From positions 1-41,668 of the IMG/VR virus record IMGVR_UViG_3300028802_000036: a stretch of DNA of 41,668 nucleotides, one strand, 5' to 3'. Position numbers and translations under genes: made by a program. Each line of letters starts with the position of its first letter. The first letter of the stretch is position 1. Shown here piece by piece: positions 14,354-21,758 of this stretch. Origin of the DNA: a virus. The notes beneath the pieces were generated by a model. That model saw only the letters and a program-made list of their open reading frames with translations. It made no database searches and had not been told where the DNA came from.

Positions 14354-15330
14354 TGGCGCTCGACTACGTGAAGAGCCTGCGCGAGATGGACGCCACCGGC
14401 GGCGAGGTGACCCGCCCGACGGTCAAGCGCACTGACGAGGACATCGCCAAGGTCGAGGCGACGACCAGGGCGGTCGAGGCCGAGAACGGGCGCTATGGCC
14501 GGTTCGTCGATCAACGCGGCAAGTGGGCCACTGCCTGGCAGGCCCACGGGCCCAAGACGCCGCTCGTGGCGCCGCGTTTCGTGGCGCCCGGTGTAATCCG
14601 TCGGTCGAGCACCGGCGAGCTCACCTTGGTGCCTCCAGAGGGCGAGGCGCTGCTAATCAATCCGCAGCAGTGGGTGGTGATGTACGATGGCTCGGGCGAC
14701 GCCATCATCGCGGACGACGATCAATTCCGGGCGGTGATGACGTCGGAGGCGACGGTGCGCCGGAAGGTCCAGGCTGAGGTTGAGGAGGTCGAGGAGCAGG
14801 AGGAGCCTCAGGAGGCCGGCCCCGACGTTTACGCTCAACCTACCCCCGGTTCCGCCCCGGGAAACCCGGTTCCCTACCAGATGGTGCCGAGCGTCTCGAT
14901 CGACGGCTTCGTCGCCCAGGTGCTGATCGACAACCAGCGGCTCCGCCAGGAGCTCGCAATCGCCAACACGCTCAAGGTCAATGCGATCGCGGAGCGGGAC
15001 AGGGCCGAGCAGGCACAAGAAGGCTTGAGCCTTGAATACGGCAACATACGCAATCGAGCGGTGCGGCTATGGACGCACGTCGTGAAGGCGATGGGCCATG
15101 ACCCCGACAAGCCTGGCGTAGAGGATCGCGACATCGAGGAGTTCCTCGACGAGGCCGGCCGGCTCTGGGCCGAGGACCAGGCCAAGGTCGAGGAGGCGAA
15201 GAAGGCGCGGGTCGACGAGCCGGCGCCCGCTGTCGTCGTCACGCCCCAGGAGGCCGCCGAGGAGCTGATCCAGCGCCACCCCGAGAAACGATCGAAGTTA
15301 TCCACACCGCAGCCCCGAAAGGAGGGTTGA
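14353..15330 (+). CDS. Hypothetical protein with acidic linker and coiled coil (325 aa)
   Basis: The N-terminal domain (about 1-125) is globular, with a strand-rich middle (LTLVPPEGEALLINPQQWVV). An extremely acidic linker (EVEEVEEQEEPQEAG) and a Pro-rich stretch follow. A coiled coil runs from about 180 to 235, and the C-terminus is charged. The middle recalls small domains that read the MALLINPQQ-type phrase in head or replication proteins, but not convincingly. Its opening MALDYVKSL loosely resembles the YAxGL motif of the virion proteins. Function unknown. Confidence 0.55.
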   Translation: MALDYVKSLREMDATGGEVTRPTVKRTDEDIAKVEATTRAVEAENGRYGRFVDQRGKWATAWQAHGPKTPLVAPRFVAPGVIRRSSTGELTLVPPEGEALLINPQQWVVMYDGSGDAIIADDDQFRAVMTSEATVRRKVQAEVEEVEEQEEPQEAGPDVYAQPTPGSAPGNPVPYQMVPSVSIDGFVAQVLIDNQRLRQELAIANTLKVNAIAERDRAEQAQEGLSLEYGNIRNRAVRLWTHVVKAMGHDPDKPGVEDRDIEEFLDEAGRLWAEDQAKVEEAKKARVDEPAPAVVVTPQEAAEELIQRHPEKRSKLSTPQPRKEG

Positions 15331-15332
15331 CC

Positions 15333-15965
15333 ATGAAAAGCGCTGACGAATATGCAGGAGCTGCAGGCCGGCTGCCGTCGGACGGGCCCACCGAGAAACC
15401 ATCCTCGGCCGAATTGGGGTCTGATGGGGCTGATTTGGCCCAGTTCCGGCCTGCGCCTTCTGCCGAGGGCGTGGCGGTGATGACGCTGAAGCCCGGCGAT
15501 GTCCTGTCGATCGAGCAGCTCCTCGGCCTGCAGAACTACAACGCCGTGCCGGTGCGCGTGGTCGACGAGCTGCCGCCGGAAACGCCCGTAGGAGAGGCCT
15601 GGAGAGCGTATCGGGCGCTCGAGGATGCGGAGCACCAGCGCAACCTCAATCGGCGCGCCAGCGCCGCTGTGGAGCTCGTCAACCGGCGTCGCATCGAGGC
15701 CGACTACGAGGAGCGGCTCCGCGAGCAGCAACGGCACGTGGCGGAGGCCATGGTTCTCGAGATGCACGAGGGCGTCGCCGACGTCGGGCTGCAGTACGGC
15801 GCGCACCGCCTCACCAACTGCTCGCCGGGGCGCTCGGCTTATCTCACCCGCACGTCGATCGCCCGCAACATCCTGGTCGGCGCTGCGATGGGCGCCGTCA
15901 TGGGCGCATCGGTCGCGATCTTCGCCGTCGGCGTCTACACCGTGCTGAGGGCGATCTTCGGATGA
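15333..15965 (+). CDS. Hypothetical protein with C-terminal membrane anchor (210 aa)
   Basis: I choose ATG 15333, placed seven bases after GGAGG; an in-frame TTG at 15327 is too close to it. Residues 1-60 look disordered. The centre is charged and helical (NRRRIEADYEERLREQQRHV). The last 28 residues form a hydrophobic helix (ILVGAAMGAVMGASVAIFAV), so the protein is probably tail-anchored in the inner membrane, facing the cytoplasm. Its stop overlaps the next start. A host-takeover or membrane-tether role is possible. Confidence 0.58.
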   Translation: MKSADEYAGAAGRLPSDGPTEKPSSAELGSDGADLAQFRPAPSAEGVAVMTLKPGDVLSIEQLLGLQNYNAVPVRVVDELPPETPVGEAWRAYRALEDAEHQRNLNRRASAAVELVNRRRIEADYEERLREQQRHVAEAMVLEMHEGVADVGLQYGAHRLTNCSPGRSAYLTRTSIARNILVGAAMGAVMGASVAIFAVGVYTVLRAIFG

Positions 15966-16162
15966 GCGCGTTCTGGCGGGTGCCCATCAGGGGCGGCGGC
16001 TTCGCCTACCACTGGGGCACGAAGCGCGACAACGTCGACACCGGCATCCGCGAGCAGGATGTGCGCCCCCAGCGGTTCGTGCGGCGCGGTGTCGAGTATC
16101 GCAACGAGCAGGCGGCGCTCGACGCCTGGAAAGCAGAGCAAAAATCGGAGGCCGCAACGTGA
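15962..16162 (+). CDS. Small basic hypothetical protein (66 aa)
   Basis: The ATG overlaps the previous TGA (ATGA). The protein is basic and aromatic (SAFWRVPIRGGGFAYHWGTK; RPQRFVRRGVEYRNEQAALD). No motif is recognised. Its end overlaps the following GTG start. Confidence 0.52.
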   Translation: MSAFWRVPIRGGGFAYHWGTKRDNVDTGIREQDVRPQRFVRRGVEYRNEQAALDAWKAEQKSEAAT

Positions 16163-16839
16163 AAAACGTCCTTCCGCTCAACATCCACAACGTCCACGTC
16201 AAGACCGCCGATGTGCAGCTCAAGGTGCTGACGGTCGGGGGTAAACAGGTCACCCTGGCCGTTTTTCGTCAGCTCCTCCGCCAGCCGCTGATCACGTACG
16301 AGGGCGACCTTGCCGGCATCCCGTGGGGCGTCGTGAACTATCACCCCGACAAGTGCGAGGGCGGCCGTTCGCACTACCATGTCGTCTGGCAAATCGGTGA
16401 CCAACTGCGCCGAGACAACATTCTCGCTGAGCCATCCTTCTTCGACGAAGAAGGGCCTCTTCTGGAGGCCGCTTTCCCGTGGGTGCGGGCGAGGATCAGA
16501 AACTGGATGTGGGGCGGCGACGCTGTCGAGGTCTCAGGAACGAACTACGCCGGCATGCTCGTTCACACAGTCGTGTCTGGCATCCGCCTACACGTTCCCC
16601 TCGATGAGCTCGAGGCAGCAGTGGTGGCCATTTTCCAGCGCAGCCATATCGTCAACACGTACTACACCGACACAGACAAGATCGAAGAGTTTCACTGGGC
16701 GACAGATGGTCAGCCAGGGCTTGAGGCTGCGCGCCAGAGGCTGATCGCTGCCGGCATGAAGGAAGCCGCCCGCCGCCGCAAGGTGCTCGAGACGACGGCG
16801 GGCATCGCTGCACTGCCGCAGCTCTTCATCGCGCTATGA
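16159..16839 (+). CDS. Hypothetical protein (226 aa), GTG start
   Basis: The GTG at 16159 overlaps the previous stop (GTGA). The protein is mixed alpha/beta: VKTADVQLKVLTVGGKQVTL, GVVNYHPDKCEGGRSHYHVV, then helical segments ending in LETTAGIAALPQLFIAL. The phrase Y-H-P-D-K-C-x-G-G-x-S-H-Y-H has closely spaced His and Cys that could bind metal. The same set of residues is not in any family I know. It is the last rightward gene of the middle block and overlaps the convergent leftward gene by six bases. Confidence 0.58.
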   Translation: MKNVLPLNIHNVHVKTADVQLKVLTVGGKQVTLAVFRQLLRQPLITYEGDLAGIPWGVVNYHPDKCEGGRSHYHVVWQIGDQLRRDNILAEPSFFDEEGPLLEAAFPWVRARIRNWMWGGDAVEVSGTNYAGMLVHTVVSGIRLHVPLDELEAAVVAIFQRSHIVNTYYTDTDKIEEFHWATDGQPGLEAARQRLIAAGMKEAARRRKVLETTAGIAALPQLFIAL

Positions 16840-17058
16840 GTTAGGCTTGGCTTGGTTCAGCATCGCGATCAACTGATTGACCTGGGCGACCAGCTTCTGC
16901 TGGTGCGCGGCGATGTCCTGCAGCGACCAGAACAAAAACTCCGCCTTGTCGGTCATCGACATCTGGTGAAAGTCATTCAGCATCTGGCTCGCGACCGAGC
17001 TGCCGCGAGCGCGGATGCGCCCCGCCATGATGATGTCGTTCGGGTGGGGCAGCTTCAA
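16834..17058 (-). CDS. Hypothetical helical protein (74 aa), TTG start
   Basis: The TTG at 17058 overlaps the upstream TGA (TTGA) and has GGAG upstream. An alternative ATG lies ten residues in (MAGRIRARGS). The protein is helical (QMLNDFHQMSMTDKAEFLFW; AAHQQKLVAQVNQLIAMLNQ). It is the last gene of the short leftward operon and is convergent with the 226-residue gene. No function is recognised. Confidence 0.52.
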   Translation of the reverse strand: MKLPHPNDIIMAGRIRARGSSVASQMLNDFHQMSMTDKAEFLFWSLQDIAAHQQKLVAQVNQLIAMLNQAKPNS

Positions 17059-17141
17059 TTCAGTGCTCCGATCATACCGAGGATCGTGAATATCACGATG
17101 AGCCAGAAGATGCTCTGCCCGCTCACGGCTTGGGCCTCCAT
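17055..17141 (-). CDS. Single-helix membrane peptide (28 aa)
   Basis: I place the start at ATG 17141, preceded by AGGA. It leaves an 18-residue hydrophobic stretch (SIFWLIVIFTILGMIGALN) after a short polar lead. The longer frame upstream overlaps the zinc-ribbon gene in another frame and is less plausible. The stop overlaps the next TTG. Membrane peptides of this size are common in phages and may modulate host membrane proteins or lysis; no specific role can be given. Confidence 0.42.
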   Translation of the reverse strand: MEAQAVSGQSIFWLIVIFTILGMIGALN

Positions 17142-17290
17142 TCGTCCTGTCTCAGGCGCATAGCCGCGACGCGACAGCGTACCGAACAATACTTGGCCCC
17201 GCGGGATCGAGAAGTGCCAGTGCCGGCAATCCACTGCCGGCCGCAATGCCGGCATATCATCCGCTGCGTCTCTCGCGGGCGGTGCTTCAC
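17123..17290 (-). CDS. Small basic zinc-ribbon protein (55 aa), GTG start
   Basis: Short reading frame from a GTG that overlaps the upstream stop (GTGA, 17290-17287). The lead is MKHRPRETQRM. ICRHCGRQW (C-x2-C) and KYCSVRCRVAAMRLR (C-x3-C) follow, a four-cysteine zinc ribbon with a basic helix, similar to small DNA-binding ribbons. The product is 25-30% basic. It overlaps the membrane peptide gene by 19 bases in another frame. A DNA- or RNA-binding early protein is likely; the target is unknown. Confidence 0.6.
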   Translation of the reverse strand: MKHRPRETQRMICRHCGRQWIAGTGTSRSRGAKYCSVRCRVAAMRLRQDEWRPKP

Positions 17291-17556
17291 CCGGTGCTCC
17301 TGATCTTCACGCCGGCACAGTAGAACCAGCAGCCGCGGGTGAGGAGCGGGTCGCTGGTGCCGCCGACGTGGAGCTCGGCGTTGGTCTCGCGCTCCAGCCC
17401 GTGATGCAGCTTGATCCAGTCGAGGTAGGGGAGCTCAAGCGTGGGCATCTCGCGGATGCCGAGCGACTGGAGCCGCGCGGAAAGCGCGGCCAGCATGTTG
17501 AGGGTCGGGCGCTCGATGTCGGTCTTGCTGGCCTTGCGGCGGTTGCTCTCGGCCAT
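17287..17556 (-). CDS. Hypothetical protein (89 aa)
   Basis: I start at ATG 17556, which shares a base with the preceding stop. A basic lead (MAESNRRKASK) is followed by helices (TLNMLAALSARLQSLGIREM) and a C-terminal segment containing two cysteines (GCWFYCAGVKIRSTG). It lies in the five-gene leftward operon. Function unknown. Confidence 0.55.
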   Translation of the reverse strand: MAESNRRKASKTDIERPTLNMLAALSARLQSLGIREMPTLELPYLDWIKLHHGLERETNAELHVGGTSDPLLTRGCWFYCAGVKIRSTG

Positions 17557-17837
17557 CACCAGCCCTCCGAGAGATTGGCGCGCGCCTTGCTCTCGCGCGT
17601 CTCGTAGCCATCGCCCTCGTCGTCTTCGGGGATGGTGAAGTAGACTGCGACGCGAGGGGCAGCACCGCCACCGAAGGAAAGGGTACGTTGTTCGAGCTGA
17701 CGAAAGGCGGAGCGGAACGAGCCGAACTCGGCGAGCAGGTCCTCGGCGTTCTCCTGCTTGAACTCGTCCCAATCGTCCATGTTGTCGAGCTCGACGATGA
17801 TCGAGCCATCAGAAAGGGTCTGTGTGCGGATCGGCAT
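17556..17837 (-). CDS. First gene of the second leftward operon, hypothetical (93 aa)
   Basis: The protein is acidic and mixed: MPIRTQTLSDGSIIVELDN, a helical middle (DEFKQENAEDLLAEFGSF) and a strand-rich end (APRVAVYFTIPEDDEGDGY). No known motif is seen. The ATG at 17837 lies about 35 bases downstream of the conserved promoter block, and its stop shares a base with the next gene. Confidence 0.55.
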   Translation of the reverse strand: MPIRTQTLSDGSIIVELDNMDDWDEFKQENAEDLLAEFGSFRSAFRQLEQRTLSFGGGAAPRVAVYFTIPEDDEGDGYETRESKARANLSEGW

Positions 17838-17857
17838 TGCGGTGTCTCCGGTTGGTT

Positions 17858-17902
17858 CCTCTTCGCCGCCTCAATATAGGCGACGGTGCATAATTTGGCA
17901 AG
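17858..17902 (-). promoter_or_regulatory. Leftward promoter with dyad operator, copy 2
   Basis: This lies in the divergent gap between genes starting at 17837 (-) and 17930 (+). Read leftward it has TTGCCA (17901-17896), 17 bases, then TATATT (17878-17873), a good sigma70-like promoter. The dyad TGCATAATTTGGCA (17887-17900) covers the -35. CCTCTTCGCC lies 28 bases from GTGCATAATT, as in copy 1 at 9484-9528. Shared layout implies shared control of the two leftward operons. Whether it also influences the rightward terminase genes is unknown. Confidence 0.7.
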
Positions 17903-17929
17903 AACCGGCAAATCGCGTACGTTCCCGCC

Positions 17930-18562
17930 ATGGCCCGAGACCGCAAATTCCCTGACGCCAAGCGGGTGCGACCGCCGGTCGAGCCGCCGGCGCCGAAGCA
18001 GCTCGTCCGCCCAGGCCAGAGCTACGAGGGCCCGATACCGGCCAAGGCGCGCATCGTCGGCACCAGGCCGATGAAGTGGAAACCTGAGTTCGCCGAGATC
18101 ATCATGCGGTGCTGCGCGCAGGGCATGACCGACGCCGAGGCCGCCCGCATCGTCGGGGTCAGCCCGAACCTGATCTGGAAATGGAGGCAGCTCAAGCCCG
18201 AGCTCAAGAAGGCCATGGACCACTGGCGCGCCCAGGCCGACGAGCGCGTCGTGCGGTCGCTCTACGAGCGGGCGATCGGCTATACCTACGAGGCCGAGGT
18301 CATCAAGGTCATCGGCGAGCGCGTCGTCCGCGTGAAGACGCTCGAGCACGTCCCGCCCGACGTCCGAGCGGCCGAAACCTGGCTGATGAACCGGCGCGCC
18401 GGCGAGTGGCGGCAGAAGCAGGAGGTCGTCTACTCCCATGGCGACGATCCGCGCATGCTGACCGACGAGGAGCTCCTCGAGATCATCCACCAGGGCCAGC
18501 CGAAACAGCTCGAGCTCAAGGCGAACGGATCGCGCAAGCCTGGCAATGGCACGACGCACTGA
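17930..18562 (+). CDS. Terminase small subunit
   Basis: The product has 210 residues. Its middle carries a helix-turn-helix of the terminase small-subunit type: EIIMRCCAQGMTDAEAARIV, GVSPNLIWKWRQLKPEL. The C-terminus is helical and mixed (VRAAETWLMNRRAGEWRQKQ). A Pro-rich basic N-terminus (RPPVEPPAPKQ) precedes it. Small terminase subunits bind viral DNA at the packaging start and hand it to the large subunit, whose gene follows directly. No Shine-Dalgarno site precedes the ATG. Confidence 0.82.
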   Translation: MARDRKFPDAKRVRPPVEPPAPKQLVRPGQSYEGPIPAKARIVGTRPMKWKPEFAEIIMRCCAQGMTDAEAARIVGVSPNLIWKWRQLKPELKKAMDHWRAQADERVVRSLYERAIGYTYEAEVIKVIGERVVRVKTLEHVPPDVRAAETWLMNRRAGEWRQKQEVVYSHGDDPRMLTDEELLEIIHQGQPKQLELKANGSRKPGNGTTH

Positions 18563-18565
18563 TCG

Positions 18566-20053
18566 ATGGCCATATCAGTACCGGAGGCCGCAAAAACCCT
18601 CTACGAGCGGACAGCCGCCTCCGCAGGCGTCCGTCGATCCCTCGCCGCCTGGGCTGAGTATCGGGGGTTCCGACCAGCCCGCCACCACCGCTACATCATC
18701 GAGCAGCTCGAGCCCTTCATCCGCGGCGAGACCGACGACGAGATAATCCTCCTTCACGCGCCGCCTGGCAGCGCCAAGTCGACCTACTTCTCGGTGCTCG
18801 CCCCCGAGGCCTACCTCGCCCGCCACCCCCAAAACCTGATCCTCGCCGCGACGCATAGCGGGGACTTTGTGAACAGGTGGGGCAAGCGGGTCCGAAACGA
18901 CGTCGTGATGCACTCCCGGGCGCTCGGCCTCGACCTCCGACCAGGCGCCGGCGCCGCCGACAACTGGGGCCTCGTGCAGGGCGGCGAATACTACGGCGCC
19001 AGCCCGAGCGGTGGCGTCAGCGGCGTGCGCTGCGACTTCGGCATCTTCGACGACCTCTTCGGCAATCGAGCCGACGCAATGTCGCCCACGGTGCGCGCCA
19101 GCCGCTGGGAGTGGTATCTGAGCGACTTCTCGGGCCGCCTCAGGCCTGGTGCCTTTCGCGCCGGCATGAACACCCGCTGGCACCTCGCCGACGTCGCCGG
19201 CCACATCATCGATCAGATCGAGGCCGGCGTCATCAAGGGCAGGATCATCAACCTACGGGCCAGGGCCGAGGCTGACGATCCGCTCGGCCGGCGCATCGGC
19301 CAGTACCTCTGGGACGACGACGACTACGGCTACCCGAAGTTCCTGCAGCAGCGTGAACGCGAGCTCGATCCGCAGACCTGGGAAGCGCTCTACCAGCAGC
19401 GGCCGGTCGCCGAGAGCGGCGATTACTTCCGCGCCGCCTGGCTGCGCACCTACAAGGCCGACAGCCTTCCGCCAAAGAAAGAGATGATTTTCTACGGCGG
19501 CAGCGACTTTGCGGTGACGAACAACGGTGGCGACTACACCGTGCACATCATCGTTGGCCTTGATGCTGACGGCCGCATGTACGTCGTCGACTTGTGGCGC
19601 GGCCAGACCGACAGCAACACCTGGATCGACCATATGTGCACGATGATCAAGAAATGGGGGCCGCTCGGCTGGGCGGTGGAGAAGGGCCAGATCAACAGCT
19701 CGGTCGGACCCTTCATGCGGCGCCGGATGCAGGAGCGGCAGTCGTTCGTCGCGATCATGGAATTTCCGACCCGCGGCGACAAGGCAATCAGGGCGCAATC
19801 GATCCGCGGGCGCGTCGCCAATCGGGGCCTCTACCTCCCCGACTATCAGCCCTGGTACAAGCCGCTGGTGGTCGAATTATTGACGTTCGATAAGGGCGTC
19901 TCGGACGACCAGGTGGATGCCCTCGGTCTCGTCGGCCAGCTCCTCGACAAGATGATCCAGGGCCAGCGGCCCTACGACGAGCCGCAGCGCAATCCGCGCG
20001 ATGCGTACAAGCCCCTTGAAGACGAGCGCGTCGACAGCATGATTACGGGGTGA
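18566..20053 (+). CDS. terL: Terminase large subunit
   Basis: The product has 495 residues. Walker A is PPGSAKST (66-73), Walker B FGIFDD (158-163), and there is a RNase H-fold nuclease domain with FYGGSDFAVT (D314) and YVVDLWRG. This protein is the ATP-driven motor that packages phage DNA into the prohead and cuts the concatemer. It follows the small subunit by three bases. No frameshift or missing motif is visible. Confidence 0.95.
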   Translation: MAISVPEAAKTLYERTAASAGVRRSLAAWAEYRGFRPARHHRYIIEQLEPFIRGETDDEIILLHAPPGSAKSTYFSVLAPEAYLARHPQNLILAATHSGDFVNRWGKRVRNDVVMHSRALGLDLRPGAGAADNWGLVQGGEYYGASPSGGVSGVRCDFGIFDDLFGNRADAMSPTVRASRWEWYLSDFSGRLRPGAFRAGMNTRWHLADVAGHIIDQIEAGVIKGRIINLRARAEADDPLGRRIGQYLWDDDDYGYPKFLQQRERELDPQTWEALYQQRPVAESGDYFRAAWLRTYKADSLPPKKEMIFYGGSDFAVTNNGGDYTVHIIVGLDADGRMYVVDLWRGQTDSNTWIDHMCTMIKKWGPLGWAVEKGQINSSVGPFMRRRMQERQSFVAIMEFPTRGDKAIRAQSIRGRVANRGLYLPDYQPWYKPLVVELLTFDKGVSDDQVDALGLVGQLLDKMIQGQRPYDEPQRNPRDAYKPLEDERVDSMITG

Positions 20054-20086
20054 TATGCAGGGCCGCCCTTGCAGGGAGGCCCGACC

Positions 20087-20800
20087 ATGCCGACAGCGCG
20101 CGTCGTAGACCTGTCTCACCACAACACGATCCCCGACAGCCTTCACGACCTACGCGCGGCGGGCGTGTGGGGCGTGATCCATAAGGCGACCGAGGGCACG
20201 TCGTTCAAGGACAGCAAGCTCGACGCGCGCTACCACCTCACCAAGGACGCAGGCCTCCTCTGGGGCGCCTATCACTTCCTGCGGCCTGGCGACATGGCGA
20301 AGCAAGCGCAGTTCTTCTGCGAGACGATGCTTCCCTACACGGATCCGCAGACGCTCTTCGCATGCGACTTTGAGGTCAGCGGGATCTCGCTCGCCGAGGT
20401 CGATGATTTCATGGACAAGGTCGAGCTCCTCACCGGCCGCTCCTGCGTGCTCTACGCCGGTCACGCGCTCAAGGACGCGATCATCGCCGGCCAGAGCTCG
20501 GTCGCCCTCGCCGAGCGGCGCCTGTGGCTCGCGCAATACGCCGCGAGCCCGACGCTGCCGAAGGGGTGGAGCACCTACTGGCTCTGGCAGTACACCGACC
20601 AGGGCATCGTCTCGGGCATCACGCCACCGACCGACCTCAATGCCTTCCAGGGCACGATCGACGACCTCGAGAAGACCTGGAGCGGCCAGGGTGCGCCTGT
20701 GGTGAAGCCTCCGCCTGACGTCGATGTGCCGGCCATGGTCGGCATCACCGCCCGCGGCAAGGTCGAGATCATCGTCAACGGAAAGGTAGTCTACCCATGA
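20087..20800 (+). CDS. GH25-type lysozyme (endolysin)
   Basis: I choose ATG 20087, seven bases after GGGAGG. The product has 237 residues. RVVDLSHHN (D8), GVIHKATEG, WGAYHFLRP and ACDFEVSG (D94, E96) match glycoside hydrolase family 25, which cuts peptidoglycan. WLWQYTDQG closes the barrel. The last 40 residues (GITARGKVEIIVNGKVVYP) form a small beta tail, perhaps wall-binding. There is no signal peptide, so release probably depends on a holin; the nearest candidates are the small membrane proteins at 26.1-26.6 kb. It lies directly after terL. Confidence 0.88.
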   Translation: MPTARVVDLSHHNTIPDSLHDLRAAGVWGVIHKATEGTSFKDSKLDARYHLTKDAGLLWGAYHFLRPGDMAKQAQFFCETMLPYTDPQTLFACDFEVSGISLAEVDDFMDKVELLTGRSCVLYAGHALKDAIIAGQSSVALAERRLWLAQYAASPTLPKGWSTYWLWQYTDQGIVSGITPPTDLNAFQGTIDDLEKTWSGQGAPVVKPPPDVDVPAMVGITARGKVEIIVNGKVVYP

Positions 20801-21063
20801 CAACGCTCGCCGAGCACATCGCCGAGATCAAGGCCAAGGTCTACAACAACAGCCCGAGCGCGTCCGAAGCGCTCGACGCGATCTGGAACGGGGTCAGGGC
20901 CCTCGACAAGCTGAACTACGGCTCAGAGTACATCCAGCCGATGGAGGACGAGGTCGTCCACCTGATCTGGAACCTCCACGGCTGCCCCGAGGCCGAGCAC
21001 CCCTGGCCGGTGCCACCGCCGCCGCCGCCGGAAGAAGACACCAGGCGCAAGCGCCACGAATAG
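20797..21063 (+). CDS. Hypothetical protein (88 aa)
   Basis: The ATG overlaps the endolysin stop (ATGA). The protein is helical (EALDAIWNGVRALDKLNYGS; EDEVVHLIWNLHGC) with a Pro-rich C-terminus ending in charged residues (PPPPPPEEDTRRKRHE). Translational coupling to the endolysin is the only hint of function; no membrane segment supports a holin. Confidence 0.55.
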   Translation: MTTLAEHIAEIKAKVYNNSPSASEALDAIWNGVRALDKLNYGSEYIQPMEDEVVHLIWNLHGCPEAEHPWPVPPPPPPEEDTRRKRHE

Positions 21064-21258
21064 ACCGAGCTCAGCGGGCCGCGGCTTAAGCCGACGACAC
21101 TCCCCACGCCGCGACGGCGGCGAAAGAAGGTGACGAACCTTCGTCTTGCGCCTGAGGGACGGGATCGACCAGGAGGCTCGCTGGGACTGCTCTGGCGCTC
21201 GCGCGCAAATCAGGATAAACGGGGGACGGCAACGCAGACTGACTGAGGGGCGGACGGC
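21064..21258 (+). other. Intergenic stretch with possible RNA hairpins
   Basis: No gene is visible. A nested hairpin can form from GGCG (21119-21122), AAGA (21124-21127) and AGG (21128-21130), pairing with CCT (21138-21140), TCTT (21144-21147) and CGCC (21149-21152), with a three-base bulge. A smaller CGGC-TTAA-GCCG hairpin lies at 21082-21093. No run of T follows either, so neither is a standard terminator. It may be a leader for the portal operon. Confidence 0.35.
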
Positions 21259-21558
21259 ATGGATCGGGCCGACAAGCGCCGGCGTTGCCTTGACGCCGTG
21301 GACGAGGATCTGCGGCCCTACCTGACCATCCTGTTCGATCGTGCTGGCCTCCTCGAGCGGCAGGGCGCCGAGGGCGACTGGGTCGGCTTCTACGACGACG
21401 TGCTCGACCTCACCTGGCGCCACCTCGGCCGGCCAGGCGAGCGCAACGTCGAGCACTATCCGGCCGCGAAGCAGAGGCTGCACGAGGCCGCGCCGAAGCC
21501 CTACGACAGGCCGCCGGATGAAACGCCGAAGGGCGAGCAGGACCGGAGGCGGCCCTGA
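21259..21558 (+). CDS. Hypothetical protein (99 aa) upstream of portal
   Basis: The ATG follows GAGGGG. The protein is charged and helical (VDEDLRPYLTILFDRAGLLE; GFYDDVLDLTWRHLG) with a Pro/Lys-rich basic tail. The TGA shares a base with the next ATG. It lies in the portal operon; its function is not recognised. Confidence 0.58.
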   Translation: MDRADKRRRCLDAVDEDLRPYLTILFDRAGLLERQGAEGDWVGFYDDVLDLTWRHLGRPGERNVEHYPAAKQRLHEAAPKPYDRPPDETPKGEQDRRRP

Positions 21559-21758
21559 TGTTCCACTGGCGTCGCACGAGTGTCCTCGGGACGCTCGACC
21601 AGGTGCGGGCTCGGCGCTACCAGCGGCGCCACCGTCGCGCTCTGGCGCGGTGGGCGGAGTGGCACGGCATCGACGCCTATGGCACGCGGATCTGGATCGA
21701 TTGGGCGCGCTCCCTGCTGCGTGACGAAATGAAGTTCGCGCTCAAGGAGGTCTCGTAA
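21558..21758 (+). CDS. Small basic protein sharing a peptide with the capsid protein (66 aa)
   Basis: The protein is Arg-rich in the first half (RARRYQRRHRRALARWAEW), followed by YGTRIWIDWARSLLRDEM. YG-x-RIWIDWAR also occurs in the major capsid protein (around residue 82), encoded with different codons. The gene is one base from its upstream neighbour and one from the portal start. It may be a minor head component or assembly factor; this is inference from position and the shared peptide. Confidence 0.55.
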   Translation: MFHWRRTSVLGTLDQVRARRYQRRHRRALARWAEWHGIDAYGTRIWIDWARSLLRDEMKFALKEVS

